DNA of 64,000 bases. Origin: Nitratireductor kimnyeongensis (lineage in GTDB: Bacteria; Pseudomonadota; Alphaproteobacteria; Rhizobiales; Rhizobiaceae). Below the pieces are notes generated by a model that made no database searches, was not told the DNA's origin, and saw only the letters and a list, made by a program, of their open reading frames with translations. The DNA lies in contig NZ_CP078143.1 of NCBI RefSeq assembly GCF_019891395.1, positions 3,423,001 to 3,487,000 on the forward strand, read 5' to 3'. The translations under genes were made by a program, and so were the position numbers. Of this stretch, positions 63,287 through 64,000 are shown in pieces; position 1 is the stretch's first letter; each line of letters starts with the position of its first letter.

Positions 63287-64000
63287 CTACATTTCCCAAC
63301 GCTTGTGGAACCACATCCACTGGCCGGGATCCTCGCGGACCCAACGCTCGACAACATCGTTGAGCAGTTGGGCGCTGGCTTCGATGTCGATCATGCCATC
63401 CGCCTGTGTTGGCAGGGTGATCTTGTCTTCAACGATGAGACGATAGCGGCCACCGGGCAGGCGCTTGCAGCGGGCCGGGTAAACATCGCAGCCATATTGT
63501 CGAGCGAGTTTCGGGAGCAACGGATTGGTTTTGCATTCACGGCCGAAGAAGTGCGTCTTCACGCCCTTGCGGAATTTCTGATCGACCAGAACGCCGATAT
63601 TGCCGCCATCGTCCAGAACGCGGGCGAGCTGGAGAGCGGCACCCGCCTGTGACGGCACAAGCCCACCCATCGCGCTGCTGCGGGTTTTGAGGATGTAGTC
63701 GGCTACATAGGGATTGTTGGGCGGACGGAAGAGCGAGGTGGTGGCGAGCTCGAAGCGGGCGGCCGCGATGGGCAGAAACTCGAAATTGCCCAGATGGCCG
63801 GTGAAGAAAATGTGCGGGACATCTTTTTCGTCGCGCAGGCGTTTGAATATCTCCACACCTTCCACCTCGACACGGCCAGGGGTCTCGGCCTCCGGGTCGA
63901 AATCGAACAGCTTGTCGAGAAACACATATTCAGCTGCAAGGCGCGCCATGTTTCCCCACATATCGAGGGCGATGGTCTGGAGTTCGGCTTCGCTCTTTTC
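63287..64000 (-). CDS. Lipid A lauroyl acyltransferase-like (LpxL/HtrB family), 5'-truncated by window edge
   Basis: The frame is open from 64000 leftward to a stop at 63287, giving 237 residues of a longer protein (usual length about 300). It has KSEAELQTIALDMWGNMARL, then FFTGHLGNFEFLPIAAARFE with the acyltransferase His-x4-Glu motif (HLGNFE), RPPNNPYVADYILKTRSSAMG and GNIGVLVDQKFRKGVKTHFFG, all typical of LpxL/HtrB-type enzymes that add acyl chains to Kdo2-lipid IVA. The C-terminus ends HKRWEM. An internal ATG at 63961 is not the true start, because family homology continues upstream of it. Confidence 0.9.
   Translation of the reverse strand, partial: EKSEAELQTIALDMWGNMARLAAEYVFLDKLFDFDPEAETPGRVEVEGVEIFKRLRDEKDVPHIFFTGHLGNFEFLPIAAARFELATTSLFRPPNNPYVADYILKTRSSAMGGLVPSQAGAALQLARVLDDGGNIGVLVDQKFRKGVKTHFFGRECKTNPLLPKLARQYGCDVYPARCKRLPGGRYRLIVEDKITLPTQADGMIDIEASAQLLNDVVERWVREDPGQWMWFHKRWEM

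Overview
The window looks like ordinary chromosomal backbone of a GC-rich alphaproteobacterium of the order Hyphomicrobiales (Rhizobiales), most likely a Phyllobacteriaceae/Brucella/Mesorhizobium-type genome. The basis is the gene content and order (icd, TrmJ-type methyltransferase, murI, rpsD, grxD-bolA-purL, purQ-purS-purC, the DUF1476 ATPase zeta-type inhibitor, purB), YjiS/DUF1127 small proteins, a rhizobial-type betaine-homocysteine methyltransferase and a RIME-like intergenic repeat. This is a judgement from reading, not from a database search. I saw no rRNA, tRNA, CRISPR, prophage or insertion sequence.

Layout. 0-6.6 kb: the 5' part of icd, a DnaQ-exonuclease/CBS/nucleotidyltransferase fusion, trmJ-like, murI, a LysR regulator, a small DUF1127-like ORF and rpsD with a long leader. 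6.7-10.5 kb: a glycan or lipid A modification module (GT39 transferase converging on GT2, YdjC-type deacetylase and GtrA). 10.6-13.7 kb: ttcA, a Bcr/CflA exporter, grxD and bolA. 13.8-25.5 kb: purine genes (purL; purQ, a small coiled-coil ORF, purS, purC; purB) interrupted by a MocR regulator, a DUF1127 gene, a Pr6Pr-like membrane protein and a lipoprotein, followed by the zeta-type inhibitor, an HpcH/HpaI aldolase, an RBBP9-type hydrolase and a VOC protein. 25.6-29 kb: a minus-strand run of membrane protein, DUF2259 protein, P1 peptidase and an orphan periplasmic binding protein. 29.2-35.4 kb: a Cox/Xdh-type molybdenum hydroxylase maturation cluster (MoxR, VWA, two XdhC halves, MoCF-MobA fusion) without structural genes. 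35.4-41.9 kb: a DUF1176 protein, a J-domain protein, a MATE exporter, betaine-homocysteine methyltransferase with an XRE regulator, and a desaturase.

41.9-47.4 kb: a PhnD-like protein, a dimethylglycine dehydrogenase-like oxidoreductase, a non-pyrrolysine MttB-family methyltransferase and a SnoaL-like protein. 47.7-53 kb: a SpuC-like transaminase, 3-hydroxyisobutyrate and isobutyryl-CoA dehydrogenases (valine degradation) and cobQ. 53-56 kb: a VOC protein with an AraC regulator, a 56-residue membrane microprotein, a TSUP permease and a small TerB-like helical protein. 56.3-62.6 kb: a complete dipeptide-type ABC importer with a fused double ATPase and an M20 deacylase. 62.8-64 kb: an L,D-transpeptidase and the 5'-truncated gene of a lipid A-type acyltransferase.

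Functional links. Methyl-group metabolism is the clearest theme: bmt, the dimethylglycine dehydrogenase-like enzyme, the MttB homologue and cobQ all concern betaine demethylation, one-carbon units or corrinoids. Envelope modification is a second theme (GT2/deacetylase/GtrA/GT39, L,D-transpeptidase, LpxL-like acyltransferase). The least explained pieces are the orphan molybdoenzyme maturation cluster, the deacetylase-containing glycan module, the exonuclease-CBS-nucleotidyltransferase fusion, the peptidase coupled to an orphan binding protein, and several inverted repeats in leaders.
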